Assembly (NCBI RefSeq): GCF_947502415.1
Contig: NZ_CANMZV010000008.1
Coordinates: 124,001-188,000 of the forward strand
Reading direction: 5' to 3'
Length of the DNA stretch: 64,000 bases
Origin: an uncultured Photobacterium sp.
GTDB taxonomy: Bacteria; Pseudomonadota; Gammaproteobacteria; Enterobacterales; Vibrionaceae
Each line of letters starts with the position of its first letter. The first letter of the stretch is position 1. Shown piece by piece: positions 42,655-50,798 of this stretch. The position numbers and the translations under genes were made by a program. A model generated the notes under the pieces. That model was given only the letters and a program-made list of their open reading frames with translations. It ran no database searches and was not told where the DNA came from.

Positions 42655-43173
42655 ATGGCCATGGCAATTACAGTAGGAGAATTCCTCAATAGTCATAATG
42701 TGGACTTCAGTCTTACTCGACACCGTCATACCGACACATCTTTCAGCTCAGCTATCTCTGCGCATGTGCCAACATCACAAGTAGCTAAAGCCGTTATGCT
42801 CAAAGATCAGGATGGCAACTATCTGATGGCAGTTGTTCCGTCTAACCGGCGGGTGATGATAGACAAAATTGGCCGGATGATGGGTAAACAGTTCTTCTTG
42901 ATTAGTGAACATGAACTGTCAGATATATTTCAGGATTGTGAGCCAGGTGCGGTTCCATCTTTGGGGCAGGCCTATCAGATCAGTATGCTGGTGGATGACC
43001 TGCTTCTGGAACAAGATGAGCTGTATATTGAGTCGGGGGATCATGAAAACTTGATCCATTTAGATAATAAGCAGTTCCATAAAGTGATGCATGATATCCC
43101 GCATCGAAACATTAGCGGCTACCGCATGATGTTCTCTCAGGAACATGAAGGTAGGCAATGGGAATGGGAATAA
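42655..43173 (+). CDS. YbaK/ProX-type aminoacyl-tRNA deacylase
   Basis: 172 residues from the ATG at 42655 (CTGGAGG five bases upstream). The fold begins with TVGEFLNSHNVDFSLTRHRHTDTS and contains VAKAVMLKD with the conserved lysine, DKIGRMMGKQFFLISEHEL and AVPSLGQAYQ. YbaK/YeaK-type enzymes remove misacylated amino acids from tRNA. Specificity is unknown. Confidence 0.83.
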   Translation: MAMAITVGEFLNSHNVDFSLTRHRHTDTSFSSAISAHVPTSQVAKAVMLKDQDGNYLMAVVPSNRRVMIDKIGRMMGKQFFLISEHELSDIFQDCEPGAVPSLGQAYQISMLVDDLLLEQDELYIESGDHENLIHLDNKQFHKVMHDIPHRNISGYRMMFSQEHEGRQWEWE

Positions 43174-43206
43174 AATAAGTTGTTTAATTCGTAATGAGTG
43201 ATAAGA

Positions 43207-43244
43207 AACACCCGCAAGTTAGCATGCTCTTGCGGGTGTTTTAT
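43207..43244 (+). terminator. Terminator after the YbaK-like gene
   Basis: Eleven-base stem ACACCCGCAAG/CTTGCGGGTGT followed by TTTATTT. It may also serve the convergent DUF1704 gene. Confidence 0.85.
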
Positions 43245-43277
43245 TTACTACCAGATAGAACCTAAGGTTATTGCTGC

Positions 43278-45260
43278 TTACTTGATACAACGGAGCATGA
43301 AATCGATGATGGGATCATCAAATTCTGGTTTTATCAGCGCTTTGGGCATGAAGGCTGGTTTGCGCAATATCTCTCTGGCGATTAGCTCATCAAGCAGTGG
43401 CTTAAATTCGAATCCGGTTTTGCCGACAAACAGTGAAGTAAGATCTTCTTCTTTGTAATGCATCAACGCATCTCTTAGCCCCTTTAAGTAGAGATAGTCT
43501 TTCGTGAAGCCTCCTCCACGGTATGCTCGGGCTGTGATTGTAAAAGCGTCATCCTGGCTCAGTTGGTACTCGGCTTTTAATTTGTTAAATGTATCGCCGA
43601 AGTTTTCTCCTTTAACCATTTGCTCAACAGCCAGTACCCGCAGTGCCAGTGTTTTTAATCTGTGTAGTGGAAAACTGCCCGAGAGATGCTCACACAAAAT
43701 TGCCAGCCCTTCCTGCGTATGGGTATTGCCAGGAAGCCCCAGCTTTAGCACCTTAAGCGGCTGCTTGTCGGCATTCACACTAGTGACTAAATGTACTCCA
43801 AGTTCATGGTGGATCAAGGCATTAAGATCTTTGGCTGAGAACCGACTGTTCTTGTTGATCTTGATGGATCGTCCACTCACCATGGCACGGGCTATCAGCT
43901 TTTTTGAGCCGATGATTTTACATGGAATATTGTAGTCCCTGGCCGCTTCGTGAAACGCTGCTATAGCATCTTCGGCATTCAGGGACTCTGAAACTGGCTC
44001 CTCGTATTCACTTGCATGAAGGATAAAGTTGGCATTGGCGATATCCTTTTCATCAGGTTGCCCATAGTAGCGAAGCGAGTTATAGAAAAACTCGTCATGG
44101 CCAATACTGGTCAGTAGATCTATGCGAACAGCAAGCTGATCAATAACCTTACGGTACATTTTCTGGATATCGGCATCGCGAATATCCTCGACCGGCAGTC
44201 GGTAGAGCTTTTCTCTGAATTTGTACGGGTCAATGTCCAGTTGGCGGTAGGTAAACCGGGGCTGATATTCGTGCGGTTTCAATAAGAAACGTCGTTTTTC
44301 TTGCTTGAGGTTCAATGGGTTGATATAGCTCAGAGTATTGATCCCTCGCGCGATTGAGTACAGCTGGCGATCTAGCTTGATAACTTCACGTGGTAGTGCT
44401 GATGCAAGCACATCGCTGCTGCTCATTCGCTTGACCTTTGTCCGCCGGGTAATGGTTTCCGCAGCATGCTCTGTTAGCACGGTTTTCATCGCTTCCTTGA
44501 GCTTTTCTATAACCAACGGGAAACTTTCTCCTCTGCCTTCATCCATATAGATTTTTTTCACCTCTATTGGCATGATCAAAGTATTGGAGAAGTTGTCACG
44601 AACAAATGTTGCCTGATAGCCCATGCCCTTAAATACATCATTTGCCTTCGCTGAAATTTCGATATTTGGCAGAACGATCTCTTCAAGCCGGGTAATAAGT
44701 TGATTTAACTCTTTGTGCCATTTACGGGTATTGACCTGCTTAGTTCCCAGGTTAAAAACCGGCGCGTTTTTTTCTATTCGCTGATAGTTATATGAATGAA
44801 TGTCATACATCAGGCAAAGCCCGAAGCGACTTTCCAGGGTATCGATTAAGCAGCTAAGGATGCGGTAGTAACATGCATGCTTTGCTCGGGAAATTGACTG
44901 TTCTGCTTCTGTCAGCTTCTCCATCCATACTTTTTTCCCCCATGCATCTTCGTAAATACAACTTTCTTGTGGGCGATTGAGATCATACTCATAGCGTGAG
45001 TCTTCACCTTGTATTACAACTGGCAGAGATGAAATAAAGTCGCCGGTAAAGGGATCCTCTTCAAAATATCGTTCATCTTCGTTTAAGCGGCATTTAGGGA
45101 TCAGGTCACCGCGAAGGCGGTGACCGTGATGGATAGCTGTCGCAATATAAGGCTGGTATTCGCTGATACGAATAGTCAGACTTCCGTCAGTAAGTTGCGC
45201 TTCAAACGGAACACCATGCCGGATTTTTTCCAGCACTTCAGTTTCAGTAAGTTGCAGCAT
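43278..45260 (-). CDS. DUF1704 (QEGLA-motif) putative zinc peptidase
   Basis: 660 residues from the ATG at 45260 (GGTGA upstream; TTG 45266 is possible). It belongs to the flavohemoglobin-expression-modulating QEGLA family, related to the eukaryotic MATCAP tubulin-tyrosine carboxypeptidases. The active-site helix is HHELGVHLVTSVN (HExxxH, residues near 481), followed by the TQEGLAILCEHLSG motif. It probably cleaves a terminal residue from a peptide or small molecule. It overlaps the end of the ATP-grasp gene by about 17 bases, so the two are translationally coupled. Confidence 0.82.
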   Translation of the reverse strand: MLQLTETEVLEKIRHGVPFEAQLTDGSLTIRISEYQPYIATAIHHGHRLRGDLIPKCRLNEDERYFEEDPFTGDFISSLPVVIQGEDSRYEYDLNRPQESCIYEDAWGKKVWMEKLTEAEQSISRAKHACYYRILSCLIDTLESRFGLCLMYDIHSYNYQRIEKNAPVFNLGTKQVNTRKWHKELNQLITRLEEIVLPNIEISAKANDVFKGMGYQATFVRDNFSNTLIMPIEVKKIYMDEGRGESFPLVIEKLKEAMKTVLTEHAAETITRRTKVKRMSSSDVLASALPREVIKLDRQLYSIARGINTLSYINPLNLKQEKRRFLLKPHEYQPRFTYRQLDIDPYKFREKLYRLPVEDIRDADIQKMYRKVIDQLAVRIDLLTSIGHDEFFYNSLRYYGQPDEKDIANANFILHASEYEEPVSESLNAEDAIAAFHEAARDYNIPCKIIGSKKLIARAMVSGRSIKINKNSRFSAKDLNALIHHELGVHLVTSVNADKQPLKVLKLGLPGNTHTQEGLAILCEHLSGSFPLHRLKTLALRVLAVEQMVKGENFGDTFNKLKAEYQLSQDDAFTITARAYRGGGFTKDYLYLKGLRDALMHYKEEDLTSLFVGKTGFEFKPLLDELIAREILRKPAFMPKALIKPEFDDPIIDFMLRCIK

Positions 45261-46272
45261 CTGCAATCACCTGACGGTATTCGTTTTTACGGGCAATACA
45301 GACTTCTTTTGCTACAACGACACTTTCAACGAAATCCAGTACGTTGCGCTGTAGTTTGGCGCGGTTCAGGCGGTTGATACGAGTGATACCGCCCGGGCTC
45401 AGTACATTGACTTCAACTAACTTGCCCTTGATAACATCAAGACCGACAAAATACAGGCCATCGCGTACTAATTTAGGGCCTATGTGTTTGCATAGACGCA
45501 GCTCCTGTTTGGTCAGACTGTGTTTGACCTCTTTACCGCCGGCATGGATATTTGAACGCACATCGCCGTTAGCCGGAACACGGCGCATCGCACCGATTGG
45601 CTCACCATTTAACATCATGATGCGCACATCGCCTTCCTCGGCACCTTCGATATAGTCCTGCAAAATCACGTAGTTTTTATCGTCACCAATATAGAAGTCG
45701 AGCAGTGACTTAACGCTTGATTTTGCACTTTTCTCTACCAGGATCACCCCTTTGCCGCCATAGCCGTTCAACGGCTTCATGATCATGCGGTCATTGGTAC
45801 TTTCTTCCAGTACTCGCTCCAGGTATTCACGGTTTTTTGATACATGAGTAACTGGAATAAATTCGTTATTCGGATCCGGTAGTGATGTTGTGTATAGCTT
45901 GTTATTGGCAACACGGAGCCCGTCGATATCATTCATAATGAAGGTGTCATCACGAACAGAATCCAGAAAGTTCAGTGCCATGGTGTCTAGCGGCGGGTTA
46001 GCACGCATAAAGATGACATCGAAACCGGCCAATGGTAGCTGGGCTTTGCGAAACTCAGCTTTACGGTAAAAGCTTGGAATATTGTTTGAAACTTCCCCCG
46101 GCTTTAATACATTACAAAATGCAATAGCCGTGCTGTGGCGCATGGTCAGGTTATTGGGTGTTGTAATTGCAACCGTGTGACCACGGCTGGCAGCTTCATG
46201 GATCAGGCGCAAGGTTGAGTCTGATTCGGCGTCAACTTTTTCCCACGGATACATTACAAAACAAATTTTCAT
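45244..46272 (-). CDS. Glutathione synthetase-like ATP-grasp ligase
   Basis: This 342-residue protein has the GshB layout: an N-terminal pre-ATP-grasp region (KICFVMYPWEKVDAESDS, MRANPPLD), then ATP-grasp with MKPLNGYGGKGVILV (P-loop) and EGDVRIMMLNG, ending with VEVNVLSPGGITRIN for metal binding. It is a paralogue rather than the housekeeping GshB, judging from its link to DUF1704. Likely reaction: ATP-dependent amide bond formation on an amino acid or peptide. The neighbouring peptidase may reverse or process the product. Confidence 0.82.
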   Translation of the reverse strand: MKICFVMYPWEKVDAESDSTLRLIHEAASRGHTVAITTPNNLTMRHSTAIAFCNVLKPGEVSNNIPSFYRKAEFRKAQLPLAGFDVIFMRANPPLDTMALNFLDSVRDDTFIMNDIDGLRVANNKLYTTSLPDPNNEFIPVTHVSKNREYLERVLEESTNDRMIMKPLNGYGGKGVILVEKSAKSSVKSLLDFYIGDDKNYVILQDYIEGAEEGDVRIMMLNGEPIGAMRRVPANGDVRSNIHAGGKEVKHSLTKQELRLCKHIGPKLVRDGLYFVGLDVIKGKLVEVNVLSPGGITRINRLNRAKLQRNVLDFVESVVVAKEVCIARKNEYRQVIADAATY

Positions 46273-46403
46273 ATAAGAATTACCAGCAAATCTGTCGTGT
46301 TAGACAGGCAATACAGAACTAAGCCATCGCACAGGTGTGAATGGCTTAATTGTTTTTATTAATAAAATGGAGAGGTAATTAATGCTTAATTACCCGGAGA
46401 GCA

Positions 46404-46760
46404 TTAGTAGTTGATGTCACTATCGCCGTCGTTTTCGCTCTCGCAGTTATAGTCTTCGTAGTTACTTGCAAATCTACGTTGAGAAACACACAAGGTATAA
46501 GTCCTTACCTTGCCGGATATTTTATTGAGATATTTCATCCAGCATTTTGCGAAATCGGATCGAACATCAAGCTGGCCGCGAATTTCGGCAACAAACTGAT
46601 GTTCAGATTCACTAACAGGTTCAAGGATTCCGCTTGCCAGGCCGTTCATAGTTCGACCGTAGTTTTCAAGCAACATGGCCTCACTAATGGTGAAAACACC
46701 GGAACGGTTGAAGCCGCGTGGGAAATTTTTATCGTCGTAAAATTTACCTTCACTTCTCAT
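46404..46760 (-). CDS. maoP: MaoP (DUF413), Ori macrodomain organization protein
   Basis: This 118-residue protein matches E. coli MaoP/YifE: FYDDKNFPRGFNRSGVFTISEAMLLENYG, EPVSESEHQFVAEIRG and KYLNKISGKVRTYTL. MaoP organises the Ori macrodomain with the maoS site. It is divergent from hdfR, as in E. coli. The C-terminal tail is acidic. A 9-base-stem hairpin follows at about 46374-46394. Confidence 0.92.
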   Translation of the reverse strand: MRSEGKFYDDKNFPRGFNRSGVFTISEAMLLENYGRTMNGLASGILEPVSESEHQFVAEIRGQLDVRSDFAKCWMKYLNKISGKVRTYTLCVSQRRFASNYEDYNCESENDGDSDINY

Positions 46761-46923
46761 TAAATTGCTTCCTGACGAAATTTTCGCTGATATTCAGGCA
46801 GCATGCAGATGTTGTAAAACAAATAATTTTCGTCGTGATGATGAAAAAAATTGATTAAGCTTTATATTAAAGCAGGGTGTACTATATTACCTTTTAAATT
46901 CTTTTCACCAGTTGAGAGTAAGA
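46761..46923. promoter_or_regulatory. maoP-hdfR divergent region
   Basis: In E. coli the equivalent spacer carries maoS, the cis site needed by MaoP. This spacer is 163 bases long, AT-rich and has no gene. I cannot locate maoS by eye. Confidence 0.45.
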
Positions 46924-47784
46924 GTGGACACTGAATTACTCAGAACTTTTCTTGAAGTGACTAAAACACGTCACTTTGGCAGGGCTGCTGATAACCTTTT
47001 TTTGACTCAGTCAGCGGTTAGCTTTCGAATTCGTCAGTTAGAATCTCATCTTGGCAATGAGTTGTTTTCAAGGCAGCGGGGGAATGTACACCTTACTGCG
47101 GCGGGAGAGCGCTTACAGCCTTATGCAGAGGCGATATTGCAGGCTTGGGGCCGGGCTCGGCAAGATGTGGCGTTGTCTGAGAGTTTGAATACACAGGTGA
47201 CAATTGGTGCTTCTCCGATGTTCTGGGAGTTCGATGGTATATCCGACTGGATTAACCGTATCTATGGTGCTGTAGAAGGGCTTGCGTTACGGCTCGAATC
47301 TGTTCCGCGTCAGAGCATGGCCAAGCAGCTTTTGGATAAAAGCATTGATGTATCGATAACCAGTGATCCTCCCCGGATTGAGAATCTTCAGGTTACCAAG
47401 GTGCGTGACTTTCAGTTGCAACTGGTGACCCAAGACAGCAGTTGCACGATGGAAAACGTGAGCTCATTTCCTTTGGTGTACCTTGATTGGGGAACCCGTT
47501 TTTCGGTTGAGCACGGGCGTATAAGTGAGTTGCAAAAGACGCCGGTAATGCATACCCATTCGAGCCGAATGGCCCTGGAATATTTGTTAAGTAACCGAGC
47601 TGTCGGATATTTGCCATCTCCTGTTGTTGCTCAGAGTGTTGATGAGGGAGTATTGCATACGGTGTCAGGAGCCCCGGTAATGGAGCAATCGCTTTACTTA
47701 GTGTGGCGCGAGGATAGTGATAGGTTGAGTTTGTTGGAAACGATGCTCGCTGTACCGTTTAATACCGTGATTGAGAGTGTTTAA
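46924..47784 (+). CDS. hdfR: LysR family regulator HdfR
   Basis: 286 residues from the GTG at 46924, giving the start VDTELLRTFLEVTKTRHFGRAADNLFLTQSAVSFRIRQLESHLG as in E. coli HdfR (MDTELL). The HTH is residues 1-60, and the effector domain follows. In E. coli HdfR represses flhDC and activates gltBD. It is divergent from maoP, which supports the assignment. Confidence 0.9.
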   Translation: MDTELLRTFLEVTKTRHFGRAADNLFLTQSAVSFRIRQLESHLGNELFSRQRGNVHLTAAGERLQPYAEAILQAWGRARQDVALSESLNTQVTIGASPMFWEFDGISDWINRIYGAVEGLALRLESVPRQSMAKQLLDKSIDVSITSDPPRIENLQVTKVRDFQLQLVTQDSSCTMENVSSFPLVYLDWGTRFSVEHGRISELQKTPVMHTHSSRMALEYLLSNRAVGYLPSPVVAQSVDEGVLHTVSGAPVMEQSLYLVWREDSDRLSLLETMLAVPFNTVIESV

Positions 47785-47880
47785 TCAAAATTACTGTTTG
47801 TCAGAAATAAAAAATCTTGTTGTACATTAGCTAGTTTTTTTTCGTACTCTCCGCAGTTGAGGAGGGTAGCGATATAGTTG

Positions 47881-48096
47881 ATGCAGATACCAAAGTCCTT
47901 ATTTTTTATACTGGTTTCAGTACTTTTTCTGTCTGGACCAGTGTGCCTTAGTTTTTTTGTAATATACGACTATTATTATTCGATGAAAGTCAGTAGTGAT
48001 GTATCGCTTTTAGCGTACATCGTTGCAAGTGTTCAATTAATCAGTAGCAGTTTTTTACTCTGGAGTTGGTTCAGGAAACGAGCATGGCTAAGTTAG
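47881..48096 (+). CDS. Small two-helix membrane protein
   Basis: 71 residues from the ATG at 47881: two hydrophobic stretches (about 6-28 and 41-60), with a basic C-terminus (RKRAWLS). I do not know the family. Its last codons overlap the start of the next gene by 13 bases, which suggests coupling. Confidence 0.5.
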   Translation: MQIPKSLFFILVSVLFLSGPVCLSFFVIYDYYYSMKVSSDVSLLAYIVASVQLISSSFLLWSWFRKRAWLS

Positions 48097-48245
48097 ATCA
48101 AAAATTCAGCAAAGGGTCTAAATCCAAACAGAAATTTGAATTTGAGGATAATCTTCAAGATTTTAATCAGCACTCAAGGAAGAAAAAGCGTCGTATTGCG
48201 CGACAGCGTGATGAGTTTCCAGAGTATTATGAAGATTCTTATTAA
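48084..48245 (+). CDS. Small basic protein
   Basis: A 53-residue protein starting MAKLDQKFSKGSKSKQKFEF and containing HSRKKKRRIARQRDEFPEYYED. A run of basic residues in the middle and an acidic tail suggest RNA or DNA binding, but no family is recognised. It begins inside the previous frame in another register, with AGGAAAC upstream. Confidence 0.55.
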   Translation: MAKLDQKFSKGSKSKQKFEFEDNLQDFNQHSRKKKRRIARQRDEFPEYYEDSY

Positions 48246-48412
48246 TTAGGACGCTTTGTAGCGTGACTGTGTCCTTCTTGAGTTGAAGAAAGGGTAATTA
48301 AAACCGGAGTCCAAAGATCCGTTTTTTGTTGCTTCAGTACTCGTGATCAATGTTTCTTGGCGGCTTTGGTGTATACTGACGGCAGTTAACTTGAAAAAGC
48401 AAGAGTTATTAC

Positions 48413-48595
48413 ATGCTAGAAAATCTTAATATACCGGAAGGTATTGAGAAGGAACCAGAGCTACCGCTTCCTTCGATTGAGGAGCAGCAGCGTATTGTTG
48501 CTGAACTAAAGCGTCTGGAAGAAGCCGGGGAGTTAACGCCGGAGATCTTGGCTGCCTTCATGACAGGCAAGAAAAAGCTTGATCAAAATAGCTGA
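48413..48595 (+). CDS. Small acidic protein
   Basis: 60 residues, MLENLNIPEGIEKEPELPLPSIEEQQRIVAELKRLEEAGELTPEILAAFMTGKKKLDQNS-type composition, mostly helical and acidic. No family recognised. A terminator follows 31 bases after the stop. Confidence 0.6.
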   Translation: MLENLNIPEGIEKEPELPLPSIEEQQRIVAELKRLEEAGELTPEILAAFMTGKKKLDQNS

Positions 48596-48625
48596 TAATT
48601 CCAGCTTGGAATGACATATATTTAA

Positions 48626-48655
48626 ACGGTATCTAATATTAGATGCCGTTTTTTA
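48626..48655 (+). terminator. Terminator after small acidic gene
   Basis: AACGGtATCTAA pairs with TTAGATgCCGTT around a short AT loop, followed by TTTTTT. Confidence 0.8.
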
Positions 48656-48816
48656 TAGTTGTTTCATTCGTTATCATAATATTGTTATACAAAACGCATT
48701 TCCATTACTCCCCAAAACAAAATGTGTCAAATCAATGTATTATGGGTGTCAGTAATTTGGCATTTTGAGAAGATAATTGATTAAAGTCTCATTATGGTGT
48801 TTTTAAGGGATAACGG

Positions 48817-48978
48817 ATGAAAATACTGTTTGATACAAAAGGAATGAATAACCGCTTCAAAGTGGTAAAGAAAAATCACTATTATTATTTATATGTCCGA
48901 AAGCTTGGTTTTTTCTGGATAAGTGATGGCCACGTGTATGATTCAAAACAAGAGGCGACACATGCCATTCCTTTTTGA
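48817..48978 (+). CDS. Small hypothetical protein
   Basis: A 53-residue frame, MKILFDTKGMNNRFKVVKKNHYYYLYVRK..., basic and rich in Tyr and His. AAGGGATAACGG precedes the ATG. It ends with a hairpin terminator at 49022. No family known. Confidence 0.5.
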   Translation: MKILFDTKGMNNRFKVVKKNHYYYLYVRKLGFFWISDGHVYDSKQEATHAIPF

Positions 48979-49021
48979 ATTCTGGTTAATGTAGTGACAA
49001 GAATGATTAATTGCTTTAAAT

Positions 49022-49060
49022 AAGCTCCCCAATGTATTGCCCTATTGAGGAGCTTTTTTA
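49022..49060. terminator. Bidirectional terminator between small gene and brnQ
   Basis: AAGCTCCcCAAT pairs with ATTGaGGAGCTT (one mismatch) and is followed by TTTTTT. The minus strand also has TTATTT, so it can end brnQ. Confidence 0.82.
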
Positions 49061-49095
49061 AAAGATATTGTTAGTTGTTCAGGTTGCTAGGTTGG

Positions 49096-50388
49096 TTAGC
49101 CCATAGCTGGTTGTTGGATTTTAGCTTGTCGGTTTGCCAGAAACAGGCATGTAAGGATCAATGCGCAAGGAGTCAGCCAGCTTAAGTGCTGCTCGAAAAG
49201 CGGCAACCACTGTTTCAGCATTTGTTCTGTTGTGGTATCGAGCATCTCTAGGACTGAAAATGTATCGATTGTGCCGAATACTAAAGCGGTGAAAACCAGA
49301 TATTTCAATCTTATGTTATTGGTGAGTGACAAAGCTGCAGCTAGAACCAAAGCAATGGAAACCGGACATAGGATCAGGATTAAAGGTAAGCTGAATGTGA
49401 TTAATTGCTCCAGTCCGACATTAGAAATAATAGCCGTAAGGAGGATGGCAATTGTTGCGCCTTTGGCAAACGGGAATTGATAGGTTTTCTTAAAATATTC
49501 AGCATTAGCGTTAGTTAGCCCTATCACCGTGGTCAGGCAGGCTGTCAGAGTGATGGATGCCAGCAGTACCTGGCCTAATGGGCCGAGTATGGCTGCTGCA
49601 TAACGAGTTAGGATAATGCCGCCATTGCTTGCGTCAGCGGAAATAGCTGACGAACTTGCGCCAAGGTAACCCATAGCCAGATAACACGTTGACATTAAAA
49701 TCACATAGATTAGTGCAACCAGGTAGCTGTAGTAGCTGATTTTCTTTTTTTCGGTAATGCCTTTATCTCTGATCGCTTGAATGATCACCCAGCCAAAAGC
49801 GACGGCAGCAATCGCATCCAAAGTCATATAGCCTTCTAGCATACCGTTCACCAGTGGTGTTTGCTGATAGCTTTCACTTGCCATTGAGGTAGAGCCTTGC
49901 GGGTTGAGCATAGCAGTGACTACCAGTACACCAAGCATGATAATCAAAGCTGGTGTCATGAATTTCCCGATAATATCGATAATTTTGCCTGGTTTGATGG
50001 CAAGTAGCAGGCTCACAGCACAGAAGCAGATTGAAAAGGGCAATAAATAGTTTTCAGTCGTAAAAGGTTTAATACCCATTTCATAGGCAACTGTGACAGC
50101 TCGTGGTAGGACAAAAGCAGGGCCTAATGTTGCAAAGACCGTTAGCCAGAAAGAGCGCTCCAGCCATTGTGGTAAAGCACTGGTCAGTGCATTCACTGAA
50201 GAAAGACGGCCAAGTACGATAATTGTCAGTGCCGGTAGCCCGACGGCTGAAATAAGAAAACCTGCCATTGCAACCAGCCAGTTGTCACCGGCTTGTTGGG
50301 CCATCATTGGGGGAAAAATCAGGTTACCTGCACCTAGGAACAGCGCAAAAGTAGTAAAGCCAATGGCTGTGATATCACTTTTTCTCAA
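49096..50388 (-). CDS. brnQ: Branched-chain amino acid transporter, LIVCS family
   Basis: 430 residues from TTG 50388, chosen because AAGGTGG lies five bases upstream and the protein then starts RKSDITAIGFTTFALFLGAGNLIFPPMMAQQAG like E. coli BrnQ. The frame is open further upstream, but that part is the attenuator. Twelve membrane helices are expected. It imports leucine, isoleucine and valine with sodium or protons. A valine-rich leader peptide and overlapping hairpins lie upstream (50421-50536). Confidence 0.9.
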   Translation of the reverse strand: MRKSDITAIGFTTFALFLGAGNLIFPPMMAQQAGDNWLVAMAGFLISAVGLPALTIIVLGRLSSVNALTSALPQWLERSFWLTVFATLGPAFVLPRAVTVAYEMGIKPFTTENYLLPFSICFCAVSLLLAIKPGKIIDIIGKFMTPALIIMLGVLVVTAMLNPQGSTSMASESYQQTPLVNGMLEGYMTLDAIAAVAFGWVIIQAIRDKGITEKKKISYYSYLVALIYVILMSTCYLAMGYLGASSSAISADASNGGIILTRYAAAILGPLGQVLLASITLTACLTTVIGLTNANAEYFKKTYQFPFAKGATIAILLTAIISNVGLEQLITFSLPLILILCPVSIALVLAAALSLTNNIRLKYLVFTALVFGTIDTFSVLEMLDTTTEQMLKQWLPLFEQHLSWLTPCALILTCLFLANRQAKIQQPAMG

Positions 50389-50420
50389 CGGATCCACCTT
50401 CAACTTAGTTATCAGCTGGG

Positions 50421-50484
50421 TGGTGAAAAAAGAGAGGGGGGCTCCGTTTTCGCCAGCCATGCTGACGAAAACAAAGTCGTCAGC
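50421..50484 (-). promoter_or_regulatory. Attenuator hairpins upstream of brnQ
   Basis: On the minus strand three alternative structures are visible. Segment 1:2 is a perfect 8-base stem GCTGACGA/TCGTCAGC (50461-50484). Segment 2:3 is a 12-base stem GTTTTCGTCAGC/GCTGGCGAAAAC with one G-U pair (50446-50472) that excludes it. Segment 3:4 is a short GGCT/AGCC hairpin (about 50440-50458) followed by CCCCTCTCTTTTTT (terminator). This is the textbook leader attenuator order. Confidence 0.75.
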
Positions 50485-50485
50485 G

Positions 50486-50536
50486 TCAGGATACGACGAC
50501 GACGACAGAGACAAGTGTGCGAGCAGCACAAGTCAT
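50486..50536 (-). CDS. Leader peptide of brnQ (valine-rich)
   Basis: A 16-residue open frame, MTCAARTLVSVVVVVS, ending in TGA immediately before segment 1 of the attenuator. Five successive valine codons follow LeuValSer. Ribosome stalling on valine codons would cover segment 1 and favour the antiterminator 2:3. It lacks a strong Shine-Dalgarno, but its ATG overlaps the stop (ATGA) of an upstream 22-residue frame (50533-50601), which may supply coupling. The structure fits ilv-type leader attenuation. Confidence 0.75.
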   Translation of the reverse strand: MTCAARTLVSVVVVVS

Positions 50537-50601
50537 TGCTTGTGGGTAATCAAACTGATTTTCAGCGATTGGATTACGCATGCTACACACCGAGAGTTCA
50601 T

Positions 50602-50798
50602 TTAATGCTTATTAACATAATGTTAGGATGATTAACTGTAAAGCATTATTTCTCGCTATGTAACAATAAATATCCAGATTAATATGTCACTGTTTTATCC
50701 GTGAGTTATAAGATATTGATATCTAGATATATACACGAAAATGGATAAGGCGGGTTACAGAGTTTTTCTGGTGACCCGCAGAATTGGCTGGTTTAAAA
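50602..50798. other. Intergenic region between brnQ leader and yjjG
   Basis: AT-rich spacer holding the brnQ promoter on the minus strand; no further gene visible. Confidence 0.4.

Noticed and set aside
43504..43935. Plus-strand 143-codon frame inside the DUF1704 gene
   Set aside because: Antisense to a conserved domain, with Ser/Pro/Arg-rich composition typical of shadow frames.
50389..50529. Open frame continuing upstream of brnQ that would add 47 residues to the protein
   Set aside because: The region contains the leader peptide, attenuator hairpins and terminator, and BrnQ homologues start near RKSDITAIGF with AAGGTGG upstream of TTG 50388.
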